This document shows, piece after piece, positions 1 to 8,232 of a stretch of DNA of 35,020 nt (positions are counted from its first letter, which is position 1; each line of letters opens with the position of its first letter). Position numbers and translations under genes: made by a program. This DNA comes from Chlorogloeopsis fritschii PCC 6912. Lineage in GTDB: Bacteria > Cyanobacteriota > Cyanobacteriia > Cyanobacteriales > Nostocaceae. The notes beneath the pieces are model-generated. The model was not told the DNA's origin. It saw only the letters and a list, made by a program, of their open reading frames with translations, and searched no databases. Location: NCBI RefSeq assembly GCF_000317285.1, contig NZ_AJLN01000035.1, forward strand, positions 1-35,020, in the 5' to 3' direction.

Positions 1-752
1 TAAGTTATCTGGTAACAAAATATTCACTTACTAAATTATAATAATGCTTACATTAGAAAGTGTTACATCAAAACAGTGTGTTAAACTACCTTTATATACT
101 CTACAAACTTAAGATTGAGTTTCAATATTTTTTAAGTAAGTGTCATTATTGAAGTTTCACTAGATAAGCAATATTCTACATCTAGAAAATTTGTAAATGT
201 ACATCTGTTAGCAAATCCCGTACCTATACCCCAAAAAAATATTAAAACTTCTGAAAATCCTAGCTAGCAGTGGTTTTCTTGCTTGAGTACAACGTTAATA
301 GTTATTAATTAAAGCAGGTTGGTGGGTGAGATAATCTACTTGAGACCCAAATAGCCTGTAGATTGTAATTGTACCAAAGCAATTGCAATCTTTCAATATT
401 ATTTCTACCTATGCTTATGATAAGACGCCACATTGATGATTTCTAGTTGTTGCTAATTATCCTCTTAAAGAAGGTAGATAGAAGCTACCATGATGGTACA
501 AATATAACTCTGAATTAAGGTTGATTTAACATATAATAGCCTATTTTGAGTTAATCTTTCTGGTAGCTATGTTCTTAATTCTACCTTTTTAATTCTGCCT
601 TTTATACCAGGCGCTTTAATAGAAATAAAAGGCAAAGCTAGAAAAAATATAACGCGTCTGGGCACAAAGGATTTTAATTATTTATGCCTTTAATTGCTAA
701 TTAGGAACGTCGCGATCGCGGCATTTGGGGAAGCTGTCAGGAGAATTAATGT
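1..752. other. Long AT-rich intergenic region upstream of nifJ
   Basis: No convincing coding region, tRNA or repeat array is visible in this stretch. It is strongly AT-rich. It ends in a HIP1 octamer (GCGATCGC near 711-718) shortly before the nifJ ribosome-binding site. A 14-bp tandem duplication and an overlapping 9-bp inverted repeat lie at 575-634 and are listed separately. The promoter of nifJ should lie in the second half, but I cannot assign -35/-10 boxes with confidence. Confidence 0.6.
575..634. repeat. 14-bp tandem duplication overlapping a 9-bp inverted repeat
   Basis: TTAATTCTACCTTT (575-588) is followed directly by TTAATTCTGCCTTT (589-602), one mismatch in 14. The second unit supplies the left arm of a perfect inverted repeat, TGCCTTTTA (596-604) and TAAAAGGCA (626-634), with a 21-nt loop. 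It sits about 120 nt ahead of the nifJ start, so it could be a leader hairpin or a binding site. The function is unknown. Confidence 0.45.
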
Positions 753-3700
753 ATGAACAAAACCTTTGCAACTATCGATGGAAATGAAGCTGTAGCCCGT
801 GTTGCTTATCGCTTAAGTGAAGTTGTAGCCATTTATCCGATCACCCCTTCTTCTGCAATGGGTGAATGGGCAGATACTTGGGCAGCACAAGAATCTCCTA
901 ACTTATGGGGTACAGTTCCGAGTGTAATCGAGATGCAGAGTGAAGGTGGAGCCGCTGCTGCTGTGCATGGAGCATTACAAACAGGTTCTCTGACAACAAC
1001 CTTCACCTCATCCCAGGGATTATTGTTGATGATTCCCAACCTGTACAAAATTGCTGGCGAGTTGACTAGCTTTGTCCTTCATGTTGCAGCACGCTCCCTG
1101 GCTACTCACGCTTTGTCGATTTTCGGCGATCACAGTGACGTAATGGCAGCCCGTGCCACTGGCTTTGCTCTACTGTGTTCTGCTTCAGTACAGGAAGCTC
1201 ACGATTTTGCGCTAATTGCCCAAGCCGCTACTCTCAAAGCGCGAGTGCCATTTATGCACTTTTTTGATGGGTTTCGCACCTCTCACGAAATTCAGAAAGT
1301 CCAATTGCTACAAGATAGCGATTTGCGATCGCTTATTGATGAAGAATTAGTACTTGCCCACCGCTCCCGTGCTTTAACGCCCGATCGCCCAGTTTTGCGG
1401 GGAACTGCTCAAAACCCTGATGTTTACTTCCAAGGGCGGGAACGAGTTAACCCTTTTTATGATGCCTGCCCTGAAATTGTCCAGCAAGTTATGGATGAAT
1501 TTGGAGAATCCACGGGACGGCATTACCAAATTTATGAATATCATGGGGCAAAGGATGCCGATCGCGTCATTGTTCTCATGGGTTCTGGCTGCGAAACGGT
1601 ACATGAAACCGTAGATTACCTCAATGCTCGCGGCGAAAAGGTAGGCGTGCTCAAAGTTCGACTTTATCGCCCCTTTGATACCAAAAACTTTGTAGAAGCT
1701 TTGCCCGATACTACAAAGGCGATCGCTGTTTTGGATCGCACCAAAGAACCCGGTAGCGCTGGAGAACCGTTGTACCTGGATGTAGTAACAGCTATGCATG
1801 AAGTGTGTAGCGAGCGAGGCAGTGGCAGAAGAACCTCTCCTATAATTATCGGTGGTCGTTATGGTCTTTCTTCTAAAGAATTTACCCCGGCAATGGTGCG
1901 GGCTATCTTTGATAACCTGGCACAAGAAAAACCGAAAAACCACTTTACTATTGGAATTAATGACGACTTAAGTCATACTTCCTTAAGTTTCGACTTGAAC
2001 TTCTCAACGGAACCCGATAACGTTGTTCGAGCCATGTTCTACGGGTTGGGTTCCGATGGCACCGTCAGCGCAAATAAAAATTCCATCAAGATTATCGGTG
2101 AAGAAACAGACAATTACGCCCAAGGTTACTTTGTCTACGATTCCAAGAAATCTGGCTCGATGACTGTTTCTCACCTCCGCTTCGGCTCTCAGCCAATTCG
2201 CTCCACCTATTTAATTGAACAAGCAAACTTCATCGGCTGCCATCAATGGACATTTATAGAACGCGTTGATGTTCTTAAGGCAGCTGTGCCTGGAGCAATA
2301 TTCCTGTTAAATAGTCCCTACGATGCTGATACCGTTTGGAAGTATTTACCAGCCGAAGTACAGCAGCAGATTATCAAAAAGAAATTAAAATTTTACGTTA
2401 TTGATGCTAACAAAGTTGCCCGTGAAAGTGGCATGGGCAGACGAATTAATACAATTATGCAAGTCTGCTTCTTTACTCTTGCGGGAGTGCTGCCAGAAGA
2501 AGAAGCGATCGCTAAAATTAAACAAACTATTGAAAAAACTTACGGTAAAAAAGGCGTAGAAGTCATCCGCATGAACTTGCAAGCGGTAGACAACACCCTT
2601 AGTAATTTACATAAAGTAGATATACCCAGTAACGTTTACAGCAAAAAATACAAACATCCCTTTGTTTCTAAGAATGCGCCACAATTCGTCCGCGAAGTTC
2701 TAGGTAAAATCATGGCGTGGCAGGGGGATGAATTACCTGTGAGTGCTTTCCCTGCTGATGGTACTTATCCGACTGGAACTTCTCGGTGGGAAAAACGCAA
2801 TGTCGCACAGGAAATTCCTGTTTGGGAGCCAGATATCTGCGTACAGTGCAGCAAGTGTGTTATGGTTTGTCCCCACGGTGCGATTCGCTCTAAAGTTTAT
2901 CCACCAGATTGGTTAGCGAATGCTCCTGTAAATTTCAAGTCAACCAATGCCAAGGATAAAGACTTTGCCGGGCAGAAATTTACTATTCAAGTAGCATCAG
3001 AAGACTGCACGGGGTGCGGTATCTGCGTTGATATTTGCCCAGTTAGAAATAAAGCCCAGCCAGAAAGAAAGGCGATTAATATGAAACCCCAGTTGCCTTT
3101 GCGGGAGCAAGAGCGGGAAAACTGGAATTTCTTTTTGAATTTACCAAATCCTGACCGACGCAAACTAAAACTCAACCAAATTCGCCAACAACAACTGCAA
3201 GAACCATTATTTGAATTTTCCGGTGCTTGTGCTGGTTGTGGTGAAACACCTTATTTAAAATTACTGACACAACTATTTGGCGATCGCGCGGTAATTGCCA
3301 ATGCCACAGGCTGCTCTTCGATTTACGGTGGAAACTTGCCTACAACTCCTTGGACAAAAAATGCTCAAGGTAAAGGCCCGGCATGGTCTAATAGTTTATT
3401 TGAAGATAATGCTGAATTTGGCTTTGGTTTTCGCTTATCTTTGGACAAACAAGCTGAATATGCTGCTGAACTTTTGCAGGAATTGAGTAGTGAGGTTGGC
3501 AATAACTTAGTTCAGTCTATTCTTAGTGCTGCACAAAAAACTGAAGCAGATATCTATGCACAACGCGAACGAATTGCTCTTCTTAAACAACGTGTAGATG
3601 AACTTATAGTAGAAGAAGACGCGGAGAAAATAAGAAAACTAAAATCTTTAAAATCTTTAGCTGATTATCTTGTTAAAAAAAGTGTTTGGATTGTCGGTGG

Positions 3701-4328
3701 TGACGGTTGGGCGTATGATATTGACTTTGGCGGACTAGATCACGTGCTTGCTAGTAGTCGTAATGTCAACGTCTTGGTGATGGATACCGAAGTTTATTCT
3801 AATACTGGTGGTCAAGCTTCCAAATCAACTCCACGGGCAGCAGTTGCCAAATTTGCCTCCAGTGGTAAGCCTGCTGCCAAAAAAGATTTAGGATTAATCG
3901 CGATGAGCTACGGTAATATTTACGTGGCGAGTGTAGCATTAGGCGCACGAGATGACCAGACTTTGAAAGCATTTTTAGAAGCTGAAGCCTATGACGGCCC
4001 ATCGTTAATTATTGCCTACAGCCATTGCATCGCCCACGGCATCAACATGACAACAGCAATGAGTAACCAAAAGGCATTGGTAGAATCAGGGCGCTGGTTA
4101 CTATATCGATATAATCCTGAGTTGCAAACACAAGGTAAAAATCCTTTGCAATTAGATATGTCATCGCCCAAGCAACCAGTTCTAGAGTCAATGTATCAAG
4201 AAAATCGCTTCCAAATGCTGGCTAAGAGCAAACCTGAACTTGCCAAGCACTTATTGCAAGCAGCGCAAGCTGAAGTTGATGCGCGTTGGCAGTTGTATGA
4301 GTATTTGGCAGCTAGGAAAATAGAATAA
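753..4328 (+). CDS. nifJ: Pyruvate:ferredoxin (flavodoxin) oxidoreductase
   Basis: The enzyme oxidatively decarboxylates pyruvate with CoA to acetyl-CoA and CO2 and passes the electrons to ferredoxin or flavodoxin in the cytoplasm. The 1191-aa single chain has the homodimeric PFOR layout. An N-terminal pyrimidine-binding domain carries AIYPITPSSAMGEWAD near residue 30. Two ferredoxin-type [4Fe-4S] motifs follow, CVQCSKCVMVCP (about 695-706) and CTGCGICVDICP (about 751-762). The C-terminal TPP domain has GACAGCGETPY (about 824), GGDGWAYDIDFGG (about 981) and NTGGQ (about 1016). An AGGAG at 739-743 sits 9 nt before the ATG and fixes the start; a nearer ATG at 749 is out of frame. In cyanobacteria this family is linked to fermentation, low-iron or reducing conditions and sometimes to electron supply for nitrogenase; no nif genes are nearby. 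The next gene is convergent, so it looks monocistronic. Confidence 0.96.
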   Translation: MNKTFATIDGNEAVARVAYRLSEVVAIYPITPSSAMGEWADTWAAQESPNLWGTVPSVIEMQSEGGAAAAVHGALQTGSLTTTFTSSQGLLLMIPNLYKIAGELTSFVLHVAARSLATHALSIFGDHSDVMAARATGFALLCSASVQEAHDFALIAQAATLKARVPFMHFFDGFRTSHEIQKVQLLQDSDLRSLIDEELVLAHRSRALTPDRPVLRGTAQNPDVYFQGRERVNPFYDACPEIVQQVMDEFGESTGRHYQIYEYHGAKDADRVIVLMGSGCETVHETVDYLNARGEKVGVLKVRLYRPFDTKNFVEALPDTTKAIAVLDRTKEPGSAGEPLYLDVVTAMHEVCSERGSGRRTSPIIIGGRYGLSSKEFTPAMVRAIFDNLAQEKPKNHFTIGINDDLSHTSLSFDLNFSTEPDNVVRAMFYGLGSDGTVSANKNSIKIIGEETDNYAQGYFVYDSKKSGSMTVSHLRFGSQPIRSTYLIEQANFIGCHQWTFIERVDVLKAAVPGAIFLLNSPYDADTVWKYLPAEVQQQIIKKKLKFYVIDANKVARESGMGRRINTIMQVCFFTLAGVLPEEEAIAKIKQTIEKTYGKKGVEVIRMNLQAVDNTLSNLHKVDIPSNVYSKKYKHPFVSKNAPQFVREVLGKIMAWQGDELPVSAFPADGTYPTGTSRWEKRNVAQEIPVWEPDICVQCSKCVMVCPHGAIRSKVYPPDWLANAPVNFKSTNAKDKDFAGQKFTIQVASEDCTGCGICVDICPVRNKAQPERKAINMKPQLPLREQERENWNFFLNLPNPDRRKLKLNQIRQQQLQEPLFEFSGACAGCGETPYLKLLTQLFGDRAVIANATGCSSIYGGNLPTTPWTKNAQGKGPAWSNSLFEDNAEFGFGFRLSLDKQAEYAAELLQELSSEVGNNLVQSILSAAQKTEADIYAQRERIALLKQRVDELIVEEDAEKIRKLKSLKSLADYLVKKSVWIVGGDGWAYDIDFGGLDHVLASSRNVNVLVMDTEVYSNTGGQASKSTPRAAVAKFASSGKPAAKKDLGLIAMSYGNIYVASVALGARDDQTLKAFLEAEAYDGPSLIIAYSHCIAHGINMTTAMSNQKALVESGRWLLYRYNPELQTQGKNPLQLDMSSPKQPVLESMYQENRFQMLAKSKPELAKHLLQAAQAEVDARWQLYEYLAARKIE

Positions 4329-4397
4329 TACAGAATATGACTGCTATGGCTGCGATCGCTCGATACTAAAACACCTCATTGTGGTCAATCAGAAAGT

Positions 4398-4772
4398 TCA
4401 TGCCTTCGACTCAAGTTTGGCTTTCGCCGCCTGAAGTTTTGCTCGGATAGCTTCTGTACCTGGTTTCGGAGGTTTTGCCGCTATACGGGCAAATAGCTCG
4501 CGATTTTGTTCTTCCCAGTACTGTCGGAGTTCTTCTGCTTCCTCAAGGACAGTTTGATACTCTGCTTCAACCTCTGTACGATGCGCCTCAATGTAAGCCA
4601 AAGCAGCATCTATTTGCTCATCCGTAAGGCTTAAAATGTTGCGGATAAATTTGGGTGGATACTGTGCTGTCACATAATCCATTACGTCATACAGAGTAAT
4701 GCGAGTACCTGCGATCGTAAGTCCGCGTTCTGTGCGAATGATAGCAGCTTTGTGATTGGATGCCAGAGTCAT
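4398..4772 (-). CDS. DUF433 domain protein, antitoxin-like
   Basis: This 124-aa protein has an N-terminal DUF433 helix-turn-helix core (residues about 8-60: ERGLTIAGTRITLYDVMDYV, then PPKFIRNILSLTDEQIDAAL). A charged helical tail follows (about 60-124), rich in Glu, Lys and Ala and probably coiled-coil. DUF433 proteins commonly act as the antitoxin or DNA-binding partner of a PIN-like DUF5615 toxin encoded just downstream. Here the downstream side is the convergent end of nifJ and no toxin reading frame is present, so this is an orphan copy. A MITE-like element lies 100 bp upstream. No strong Shine-Dalgarno precedes the ATG. The family call is good; the antitoxin role is inferred from family behaviour only. 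Confidence 0.75.
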   Translation of the reverse strand: MTLASNHKAAIIRTERGLTIAGTRITLYDVMDYVTAQYPPKFIRNILSLTDEQIDAALAYIEAHRTEVEAEYQTVLEEAEELRQYWEEQNRELFARIAAKPPKPGTEAIRAKLQAAKAKLESKA

Positions 4773-4871
4773 AGCTGTAGCCTATTGAAAGCTAACTTCA
4801 TACTACCCTACGCAAAAAAATAAGGTAAAAATATCTTGCAGTGGGAATAATTTTCCCCACACCCTAGTTTT

Positions 4872-4983
4872 GGCGTTGCTGAATCGCGCTATGAATCCGG
4901 ATGCCCAGACGCGATATATCGCGTCTGGTACAAGGGTTTTGGCATTATGCAAAATTAATTTCATACATTAAATCAGCAACGCC
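4872..4983. mobile_element. MITE-like element, copy 1, with 8-bp target duplication
   Basis: This 112-bp non-coding element is bounded by GGCGTTGCTGA and its exact inverse TCAGCAACGCC. The terminal repeats also match at positions 19-24 (TATGAA). It is flanked by a perfect 8-bp direct repeat CTAGTTTT at 4864-4871 and 4984-4991, the mark of transposition. Inside lies a perfect 24-bp palindrome (4905-4928, half-site CCAGACGCGATA). A diverged copy lies at 9163-9261 in the same orientation. There is no transposase inside, so it must have been moved in trans. It sits between PAD and the DUF433 gene, starting 31 bp beyond the PAD stop codon. Confidence 0.85.
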
Positions 4984-5014
4984 CTAGTTTTGGTCAAATT
5001 GGAATTAGCCCTCT

Positions 5015-7015
5015 CTAAAAGAATGTCGGCTCAATTTCCCACCATTTTTGGGCAAAAGGTTGTCGAGATGCATTAGTACCACAATGAATTTCCCCTCCTC
5101 CTCGAAAATAAGGCTCCCAATCATCGATAAAGTGACAAACTAAACCCAAAGGTTCTAAAATTTCTTTAACATATGCTTCAAATTGACATTGATTGTTAAC
5201 CTTAGGGCCAAATGGTTTGGGAATAGCAAGATGCTGATTGAAAACAATCATATTAACCATATTGGGGAAAAAAGTTTCTGCTCGCCCATCACCTTTGCCA
5301 TTATCTTGAAATAAAGCAGGGATATCAATAATGTCTTCTTCACCTAAGTCTAATTCCTGTTTCAAAACCTCTCGATTCCAATTAATGTGTTCTTGAAAGC
5401 GCTGGTTTTGATCGGCTAAGTCTTGATCGTCGAGAATATCTGTCACACTAATATCAGCAGGTTTGCCATAAAGTCGCTTTCCTTGCCGCAATAATACCTG
5501 AGAATGTCCTTCATCTCGTAAGCGTTGGAGAAGCTCATAACACTTGGCAGTGCTAGCGAGAAGTAGTTTGAAACCTTTAAGATTAGGAGCAGGAACAAAG
5601 GTCATAAATTCATCTATATGACCTACACTAAGCCAGTCAGAAAAAATTTCAAAGGGGGCTTGAATTTTTTGGGCATAGAGAAAGTCTCGCAAGACTCTTA
5701 ACATTCGACGCGGCTCTTGAATAATTTCTTTACGCGCCCCCCCAAATATTAAACGACCGAAGGGATAATTAACACCTTTTACGGTTACTGGTGGAGAAAC
5801 TTCTAGATTTCCAAAAGAGTCTAATTTTGTGGGTTCATGGCGGCTTCTACGGGTTACATAACCAAAGTCAATTCCTAATAGTTTGCGTTTGACGAAGTGA
5901 ATTAATCCACGATCGCGTGGCGAATCAAGTACTACGTGCATTAGGTGCCCTGGAGCTTGAGTGTAACCAATTTCAATTTCGTCTCGCATCCAAGGATCGT
6001 CCTGATGAAACTCAAAAGGAACAGGCTCTAGTTGCGCGTTGGCTTTACCAACAACTTTTCTCAGTTCTTCAATAAATTCTTCGTTACGTCCGTCAGATAA
6101 ACGAGAAACAAAGACAGTGGTTGGAGATAAAGTATTAGGAGTCATCATCCAAGGAGCAACTCGAAAAACCACGCGATCGCTGTAGATGGTTTTTCCTTTT
6201 TTCTCCAGAGTTAAATTTATTTCAACCATGCCATCGAAGTCAAAATCAGGATAAGCTAGTCCCTCAATAGCCAAGATAATATCTTGGTCAGTATTTCTAA
6301 TTTTTGCTTTTGTGTTTTCAGGGCCAATTAACTCATAGCCACTTCTATCTAATTCGTCATAAATGCGAATGCGTTTGGCGGTGTCTTGGTTAACTGATAA
6401 GCACAGTTCGCATCCAGAAGGTAAATCTCTTAAACCAACTTTGCGAACAATCATAAAGCTAAAATCTTTTAGATCCAGCAGACCTTTAATATAGTTATCT
6501 CCGCCATCGTATTCATCAGCAGAATGAACAAAATCGCGATCGCTATTTACTAATAAGACTGCACCATGACCATTAATTCCCCATTGCCAATCCCCTTTAT
6601 GAGGATTATTTTCGTCAATAATTCCATCTCGATCTGCATCCACATCTAAACAAATCCGCAGAGAAGTTAGTTGGATTTGAAATTGACTCAACTCACGACC
6701 ATTATCATCTTCAAAGGTTATTTGTAAAGAACGGTCTTTTTGGCGATCGCTAAAGGTTCTTGTTATAAGGGTAATCTCCGGAACTTGCTGGAGAGGAATC
6801 TGTGTTTGTGTAGCAATGGGTTGGTTTACGCTAGAATAAACTTCTATTTCTCCCCGGATTTTGAAACTAACAATTGCATCCTCAGCAGGCGCAAGATTTT
6901 TTAGGGAGACTTGCAGTGGTTGACCGACAACTAGAATATCTTCATAGTCTCGGCTTTTTTCTTTAGAGCGTGAGTAAAGGTCATTGGATGTTTCAATTTG
7001 TAATAAACTTCTCAT
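5015..7015 (-). CDS. Protein-arginine deiminase (vertebrate-type PAD)
   Basis: The predicted enzyme hydrolyses peptidyl-arginine to peptidyl-citrulline in a calcium-dependent way. At 666 aa it is the same size as animal PADs (about 663-665) and appears to have the same three parts: PAD_N about 1-112, PAD_M about 115-285 with the acidic LDVDADRDGIIDENNP calcium-site segment and LLVNSDRD, and PAD_C about 286-666. All four catalytic residues are present: Asp345 in WMRDEIEIGY, His466 and Asp468 in SVGHIDEF, and Cys645 in GEIHCGTN. Arg367/Arg369 in DSPRDRG match the substrate-binding arginines of human PAD4. There is no signal peptide, so it is cytoplasmic unless released. It stands alone, divergent from the SDR gene. 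The ATG at 7015 is the first start and has no strong Shine-Dalgarno. Cyanobacterial PADs of this type are known and have been proposed as the source of the animal genes; the physiological target in cyanobacteria is not known to me. Confidence 0.95.
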   Translation of the reverse strand: MRSLLQIETSNDLYSRSKEKSRDYEDILVVGQPLQVSLKNLAPAEDAIVSFKIRGEIEVYSSVNQPIATQTQIPLQQVPEITLITRTFSDRQKDRSLQITFEDDNGRELSQFQIQLTSLRICLDVDADRDGIIDENNPHKGDWQWGINGHGAVLLVNSDRDFVHSADEYDGGDNYIKGLLDLKDFSFMIVRKVGLRDLPSGCELCLSVNQDTAKRIRIYDELDRSGYELIGPENTKAKIRNTDQDIILAIEGLAYPDFDFDGMVEINLTLEKKGKTIYSDRVVFRVAPWMMTPNTLSPTTVFVSRLSDGRNEEFIEELRKVVGKANAQLEPVPFEFHQDDPWMRDEIEIGYTQAPGHLMHVVLDSPRDRGLIHFVKRKLLGIDFGYVTRRSRHEPTKLDSFGNLEVSPPVTVKGVNYPFGRLIFGGARKEIIQEPRRMLRVLRDFLYAQKIQAPFEIFSDWLSVGHIDEFMTFVPAPNLKGFKLLLASTAKCYELLQRLRDEGHSQVLLRQGKRLYGKPADISVTDILDDQDLADQNQRFQEHINWNREVLKQELDLGEEDIIDIPALFQDNGKGDGRAETFFPNMVNMIVFNQHLAIPKPFGPKVNNQCQFEAYVKEILEPLGLVCHFIDDWEPYFRGGGEIHCGTNASRQPFAQKWWEIEPTFF

Positions 7016-7154
7016 AAATTTGTAAAATTAGAGATTTTGTGAGTTTTCTAGTTTTTCAGAACTTATTTCGGAGTCATATCATACCTAATTAGGAAGTTTT
7101 TTACCTCTATCAAACAGTTTATTTATTCACATCAAAACTCCTACCAAGCACCTG

Positions 7155-7220
7155 GAGGCACAGCCTCGAAACCCTCGTTACCAGGTTTAGCCTGGTAACG
7201 AGAAACCTGGTAACGAGAAA
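7155..7220. repeat. Double-hairpin dispersed repeat, copy 1
   Basis: A small hairpin GAGGC-aca-GCCTC (7155-7167) is followed after 6 nt by a perfect 12-bp stem, CTCGTTACCAGG (7174-7185) and CCTGGTAACGAG (7191-7202), with a 5-nt loop. The right arm plus AAA is then duplicated in tandem (7191-7205 and 7206-7220). A second copy with the same two-hairpin order lies at 31779-31824. Both lie in divergent intergenic regions. An open reading frame on the minus strand across this repeat (7119-7439) is an artefact of the repeat. Confidence 0.8.
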
Positions 7221-7222
7221 CC

Positions 7223-7273
7223 CCCTTGAAAAGGGAGGCAAAACGCGGTTAATTTTCCCCCTTTTTAAGGGGG
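7223..7273. repeat. Pair of C-run/G-run hairpins
   Basis: CCCTT-gaa-AAGGG (7223-7235) and CCCCCTT-ttt-AAGGGGG (7257-7273) are two short hairpins separated by 21 nt, directly after the double-hairpin repeat. The second has a perfect 7-bp stem with a 3-nt loop. Both look like members of the small C/G-run repeats common in cyanobacterial intergenic DNA. The rest of the 7016-7431 gap is AT-rich with nothing else recognised; it must hold the divergent promoters of PAD and the SDR gene. Confidence 0.6.
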
Positions 7274-7431
7274 AGCTAACCTTAACTGAACGGCATTGTC
7301 TTAAACAGTACGATCGCCTTCCAAAATTGAATATTCTTATATTTACTTTACAAATTACGTAATTAGTATTTTTTAGGTTATAACGAGGTTCATCAATCCA
7401 AGAATTTAAATAAAAAAGAAGTTTCTGTTTT

Positions 7432-8232
7432 ATGAACAAAACAGACTATTTAGGCATGGGAAAAACTGCACTCATTACCGGAGCATCTGGAGGAATTGGC
7501 TATGAATTAGCTAAGTTATTTGCACTCGATGGTTACAATCTAGTGCTAGTTGCTAGAAGTGAAGAAAAGCTAAAGAAAATTGCCAAGGAATTCACAGAAA
7601 AATCGAATATAAAAGTTGAAATTATTGTTAAGGATTTATCTGTACCAACAACTCCCACAGAGATTTTTACAGAACTACAACAAGCTGGAATCAAAGTAGA
7701 TGTACTAGTAAATAATGCTGGCTTTGGTTCCTATGGCTTCTTTCACGAAACTGACCTTAAATCAGAATTAGAATTGCTACAAGTAAATGTGGTTAGTCTC
7801 ACCCATTTAACTAAATTATTTCTTAAAGATATGGTGCAGCAAGGCTATGGCAAAGTCTTGAATGTTTCCTCTGGGGCTGCCTTTCAACCAGGGCCGCTCA
7901 TGGCAGTTTATTACGCAACAAAAGCCTATGTCTTGTCGTTTTCGGAAGCGATCGCTAATGAATTAGAAGGTACAGGTGTTACTGTAACAGCATTGTGTCC
8001 GGGGCCGACAGAATCTAGTTTTCAACAAAGGGCTGCTATGGAGCAATCCAAACTATTTACTAGCCAGAAAAGTATGGATGCAGAAACTGTAGCTAAGATA
8101 GGCTATCGCGGCTTGATGTCTAACAAAACAGTTGTGATTCCTGGCTGGAAAAACAAGTTACTTGCTGAAGCTGTCAGATTTACACCAAGAAAAATGGTAG
8201 TAAAAATCACGCGGAGCATGAATAGTAAATGA
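7432..8232 (+). CDS. Short-chain dehydrogenase/reductase (SDR) family oxidoreductase
   Basis: This is a classical SDR of 266 aa with an NAD(P)-binding Rossmann fold. The nucleotide-binding motif is TGASGGIG (16-23), the structural motif NNAG (94-97), and the catalytic set Ser147, Tyr160 and Lys164 (SSGAAF and YYATK). The Arg at position 42 (VLVARSEEKL) suggests NADPH preference. The C-terminal end is basic. It resembles the DltE/YqjQ-like SDRs often annotated as acting on acyl or lipid substrates, but the substrate cannot be read from sequence. The stop overlaps the start of the next gene (ATGA at 8229-8232), so the two are translationally coupled. An internal ATG at 7456 would give a start closer to the fold; the upstream ATG has a modest AGAAG 10 nt ahead. 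Confidence 0.88.
   Translation: MNKTDYLGMGKTALITGASGGIGYELAKLFALDGYNLVLVARSEEKLKKIAKEFTEKSNIKVEIIVKDLSVPTTPTEIFTELQQAGIKVDVLVNNAGFGSYGFFHETDLKSELELLQVNVVSLTHLTKLFLKDMVQQGYGKVLNVSSGAAFQPGPLMAVYYATKAYVLSFSEAIANELEGTGVTVTALCPGPTESSFQQRAAMEQSKLFTSQKSMDAETVAKIGYRGLMSNKTVVIPGWKNKLLAEAVRFTPRKMVVKITRSMNSK

Noticed and set aside
474-488. NtcA-like site GTA...TAC upstream of nifJ
   Set aside because: The spacing is 9 nt rather than the 8 of the NtcA consensus, and no -10 box lies at the right distance.
1374-1943. Minus-strand open frame of 189 codons inside nifJ
   Set aside because: It is fully antisense to a well-conserved part of nifJ and the product has no recognisable family features.
7119-7439. 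Minus-strand open frame of 106 codons
   Set aside because: It runs through the double-hairpin and C/G-run repeats, gives a repeated VTR-type peptide, has no ribosome-binding site and overlaps the SDR start.
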